NCBI GenBank assembly: GCA_905212515.1
Contig: CAJMEU010000120.1
Coordinates: 1-9,160, forward strand
From: an uncultured Oscillospiraceae bacterium
GTDB lineage: Bacteria > Bacillota > Clostridia > Oscillospirales > Ruminococcaceae
Direction: 5' to 3'
Length of the DNA: 9,160 nucleotides
Shown in pieces: positions 6,922-9,160 of this stretch. Position 1 is the first letter of the stretch. Each line of letters starts with the position of its first letter. Under the pieces are notes generated by a model. It was given only the letters and a program-made list of their open reading frames with translations. It searched no databases and was not told the DNA's origin. The position numbers and the translations under genes are program-made.

Positions 6922-7965
6922 ATGAAAAACGAAGGCTTGCTCCTTCTGGGAAAACAGAGCATGGAGATCCGCGAGATCGAGATGCCCCGGATTACGCCCG
7001 ACCAGGTGTTGATCAAGACCGAATATGTGGGCATCTGCGGGTCGGACCTCCACTATTACGCGGACCCGGACAAAGTGCCCAAGCTGCGCCAATGGCAGCT
7101 GCCCATCCTGCTGGGGCACGAATCCGCCGGCGAGGTGGTGGCCGTGGGCGAAAACGTGAAGCACTTGCAGGTGGGCGACAAGGTGGCCGTGGAGCCGGGC
7201 GTGCCCTGCGGCGAGTGCGAGTTCTGCCGCAGCGGCCGCTACAACATCTGCCCGTCCCTGTCCTTTATGTCCTCGCCGCCGAACCGCGGCGCGTTCCGCC
7301 GCTATTTTGAGTACCCGGCCAACATGGCCTACAAGCTGCCGGACGAGGTGACCACGCTGGAGGGCTGCCTGCTGGAGCCCCTGGCCGTGGGCCTGCACGG
7401 CGCGGCCCGGGCCGGCGTGGGCTTGGGGGACAACGTGGTAATCATCGGCGCGGGGTGCGTGGGCCTTGCGCTGCTGCTGGCGTGCAAGGCGCGCGGCGCG
7501 GCCAAGGTGATCCTGGCCGACATTTTCGACAACCGCCTGGCCAAGGCCTTGGAACTGGGCGCCACGGCGGTGATCAACTCGAAAAACGAGGACCCGGTGG
7601 CCAAGGTGACTCAGCTGTTGGGCGGCGGCGCCCATGTGGTGTTCGAGGCCGTGGGCAGCCCCGCCACCGTGGAGCTGTGCCCCCAGATGCTGCGCCCCGG
7701 CGGCACCATCGCTTGCATCGGCTCCCAGCCCAGCGGCGCCAGCTATTGCTTCCCGGCCAAGTACATGATTATGAAGGAGCCCACGGTGGTGATGGTGCAC
7801 CGCTACTGCAACGATTACCCCAAGGCCATCGCGGCCATCGCCGCCGGGCAGATCGACGTGAAGGCCATCGCCACCAATATCTTCGACTTTGAGGAAGGCC
7901 CCCAGGCCATGTACCAGGCGTTCCACAATAAACAAGAGATCACGAAGGCCGTGATCAAATTTTGA
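6922..7965 (+). CDS. Zinc-dependent sorbitol/xylitol-type (L-iditol 2-) dehydrogenase, second of two
   Basis: This enzyme probably oxidises a polyol to a ketose with NAD. It has 347 residues. The N-terminal part closely follows the sorbitol dehydrogenase pattern: YVGICGSDLHYY with zinc ligand Cys39, GHESAGEV with His66-Glu67, VEPGVPCGECEFCRSGRYNIC with structural cysteines 96, 99, 102 and 110, and LLEPLAVG with Glu152, a fourth residue near the catalytic zinc in this family. The Rossmann motif is GAGCVG (176-181). Asp200 in ILADIFD sits at the end of the second strand, which in this family favours NAD over NADP. The ribosome site AGGAG (6908-6912) lies 9 bases before the ATG. The kinase gene follows 16 bases later, so oxidation then phosphorylation of the product is a natural reading. 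Xylitol, sorbitol, arabitol or a similar polyol is possible; which one cannot be decided. Confidence 0.9.
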   Translation: MKNEGLLLLGKQSMEIREIEMPRITPDQVLIKTEYVGICGSDLHYYADPDKVPKLRQWQLPILLGHESAGEVVAVGENVKHLQVGDKVAVEPGVPCGECEFCRSGRYNICPSLSFMSSPPNRGAFRRYFEYPANMAYKLPDEVTTLEGCLLEPLAVGLHGAARAGVGLGDNVVIIGAGCVGLALLLACKARGAAKVILADIFDNRLAKALELGATAVINSKNEDPVAKVTQLLGGGAHVVFEAVGSPATVELCPQMLRPGGTIACIGSQPSGASYCFPAKYMIMKEPTVVMVHRYCNDYPKAIAAIAAGQIDVKAIATNIFDFEEGPQAMYQAFHNKQEITKAVIKF

Positions 7966-7981
7966 GAGGGGGGCACAGGCA

Positions 7982-8953
7982 ATGAAACCCATCGAGGTGG
8001 TGTGCATGGGCCTTTCCAGCGTCGACGTGTCCGTGCGCGGGCATTTGAAGGAAACCTTTTTCACCCAGAGCTGCACCCAGGCGGACAGCGTGTCCATCTG
8101 CGTGGGCGGCGACGCCATCAACCAGGCGCAGACCCTGGCCCGCCTGGGCCACAGCGTGGCTTACATGGGCAGTGTGGGCCGGGACGCGGCCGGCGAATGC
8201 ATCCTCACCCAGGCCAAGGCGGCGGGGGTGGACATGTCCCGCGTGCGCGTGCTGGACGATGTGGCCAGCGCCATCTGCGTGACCATGATCGACGACGGGG
8301 ACGACCGCCACTCCGTGCCCAGCACGGCGATGTCCTCCAACAAGGCGTTCTGCCTGGGCACGGTGGACCTGGACGCGGTGCGCGCGGCCAAGGTGGTGTC
8401 CTTCGGCAGCCTGTTCTGCTTTCCCAAACTGAGCGATCAGGACCTGGAGGCCATCTTCGCCGCGGCCAAGGCCGGCGGCGCCCTGACCTGCGCCGACATG
8501 AAACTGATTGAAGGCGCGGCGATGGAGCAGTTCGGCCGGGCGCTGAAGCAGCTGGATTACCTCTTCGCCAACAAGGACGAGGCCGCGGCCTTTTCGGGCC
8601 GGGACGTGCCCGAGGACATGGCCGATTACTTCCTGGGCCTGGGCGTGGGGCACGTGATCGTGAAGCTGGGCGGCCGGGGCTGCCTCATCAAGGGCGGCGG
8701 CGAGTGCCGCCGGGTGCCCCCGTTCTATGTGAAGCCCGTGGACACCACCGGTGCCGGCGACAACTTTGCGGCGGGCTTCATCTCGGCCTTGTGCCGGGGG
8801 CTGCCCTTTGCCGCGTGCGCGCGCTTTGCCTCGGCCACGGCGGCCATCACGGTGCAGAGCATCGGCTCGTCCACCGGGGTGAAAAGCATGGAACAGGTGC
8901 TCTCGTTCATCGAACAGTATCCCGGCGAAGCAGGGAAGAAAAAAACAACATAA
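7982..8953 (+). CDS. PfkB-family carbohydrate kinase (ribokinase-like)
   Basis: These enzymes transfer phosphate from ATP to a sugar hydroxyl in the cytoplasm. The 323-residue protein has the expected landmarks: VGGDAINQAQTLARLG near 41-56, which corresponds to the substrate-binding first PfkB signature; YMGSVGRDAAGE after it; the ATP-side segment VIVKLGGRGCLI; and the second signature DTTGAGDNFAAGF starting at Asp254, with Asp260 as the catalytic base and the GAGD anion hole. The C-terminus ends in a short Lys-rich tail encoded by a run of seven A. The ribosome site is AGGGGGG (7967-7973), 8 bases before the ATG and right after the dehydrogenase stop. Its position between the sorbitol-type dehydrogenase and a transporter, with an aldolase at the cluster start, suggests it phosphorylates a ketose. 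Adenosine/inosine, fructose, tagatose and keto-deoxygluconate kinases belong to the same family, so the substrate is open. Confidence 0.9.
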   Translation: MKPIEVVCMGLSSVDVSVRGHLKETFFTQSCTQADSVSICVGGDAINQAQTLARLGHSVAYMGSVGRDAAGECILTQAKAAGVDMSRVRVLDDVASAICVTMIDDGDDRHSVPSTAMSSNKAFCLGTVDLDAVRAAKVVSFGSLFCFPKLSDQDLEAIFAAAKAGGALTCADMKLIEGAAMEQFGRALKQLDYLFANKDEAAAFSGRDVPEDMADYFLGLGVGHVIVKLGGRGCLIKGGGECRRVPPFYVKPVDTTGAGDNFAAGFISALCRGLPFAACARFASATAAITVQSIGSSTGVKSMEQVLSFIEQYPGEAGKKKTT

Positions 8954-8958
8954 GGAGG
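8952..8958 (+). promoter_or_regulatory. Ribosome binding site overlapping the kinase stop codon
   Basis: AAGGAGG shares its first two bases with the TAA stop of the kinase gene (8951-8953) and lies 7 bases before the ATG at 8966. It shows that the following frame is, or recently was, a translated gene of the same operon, and suggests coupling to the kinase. Confidence 0.8.
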
Positions 8959-8965
8959 AGCTATC

Positions 8966-9160
8966 ATGCTGTACGGTCCCAAGAAAAAAGTGGATATCGT
9001 CATCCCCATCCTGTGCATCGCCTGCCTGACGATGCTCAACAACGTCGGCTCCATCGTCATCGCCGACGTGCTCAAGGCCATCCCCGCCACGGGCGAGGTG
9101 CTGTCCCAGTTCACCTAAACCATCACCACCCTGTTCCCGGTGAGAGCGAATTTCGTCATG
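8966..9160 (+). pseudogene. Probable major-facilitator transporter N-terminus with an in-frame TAA, cut by the window edge
   Basis: The frame starts with a strong ribosome site. It encodes a short basic start (GPKKK), then a hydrophobic helix at about 11-33 with ILCIACLTMLNNVGSIVI, then a loop DVLKAIPATGEVLSQFT. This looks like the first helix and loop of a major-facilitator family permease. TAA at 9116-9118 stops it after 50 residues. The same frame stays open for the remaining 14 codons and continues with TITTLFPVRANFV, which fits the start of the expected second helix. The stop therefore seems to interrupt a longer gene (family length about 400 residues or more) by a single base change, such as from CAA, TAC or TAT. 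It may be a true nonsense mutation, a strain variant or a sequence error. The alternative, a real 50-residue membrane peptide, is less likely. The MFS call rests on a short stretch. Confidence 0.55.

Noticed and set aside
6727..8121. A 464-codon open frame on the reverse strand, and others such as 3407-4294, 4528-5562 and 5711-6724
   Set aside because: They lie opposite genes with clear family motifs and translate to His/Ala/Gly-rich low-complexity sequence, as expected from the antisense of GC-rich codons. None has a ribosome site or recognisable domain.
8939..8946. Run of seven A plus C just before AAGGAGG, resembling a programmed -1 frameshift site
   Set aside because: The kinase codons fall as AAA AAA ACA, so the slippery heptamer is not in the required phase. 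The zero frame ends normally in TAA and the next gene has its own ATG and ribosome site.

Overview
The window is a GC-rich stretch with every gene on the + strand, tightly packed and mostly preceded by a good Shine-Dalgarno sequence. It reads as one carbohydrate (sugar or sugar-alcohol) uptake and catabolism cluster. A lipoprotein-type binding protein, strong AGGAGG-like ribosome sites and the protein styles suggest a GC-rich Firmicute, possibly an Oscillospiraceae/Ruminococcaceae-like gut anaerobe. That placement is inference; no marker gene is present.

Layout. At 2-724 is the C-terminal three quarters of a class II (GatY/KbaY-type) aldolase, cut by the left edge. At 760-5538 is a complete ribose/galactose-type (CUT2) ABC importer: binding lipoprotein, double-domain ATPase and two different permeases. 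A roughly 200-base GC-rich spacer follows. Next come a zinc alcohol dehydrogenase (5738-6820), a 101-base spacer containing a very GC-rich palindromic tract, a second zinc dehydrogenase of the sorbitol/xylitol type (6922-7965) and a PfkB-family sugar kinase (7982-8953). The window ends in the N-terminus of what looks like a major-facilitator transporter, whose frame is broken by an in-frame TAA at 9116-9118.

How the genes may work together (inference). The ABC importer brings in a sugar or polyol. One or both dehydrogenases convert polyol to ketose. The PfkB kinase phosphorylates the ketose, and the class II aldolase splits the sugar phosphate into dihydroxyacetone phosphate and an aldehyde. 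This is the general logic of tagatose, galactitol and polyol pathways, but this set of genes does not reveal the substrate. The two dehydrogenases differ at the residue that normally selects NAD or NADP, so they may use different cofactors.

No regulator, tRNA, rRNA, CRISPR array, insertion sequence or convincing sigma-70 promoter was seen. Long reverse-strand frames are shadows of the GC-rich genes.
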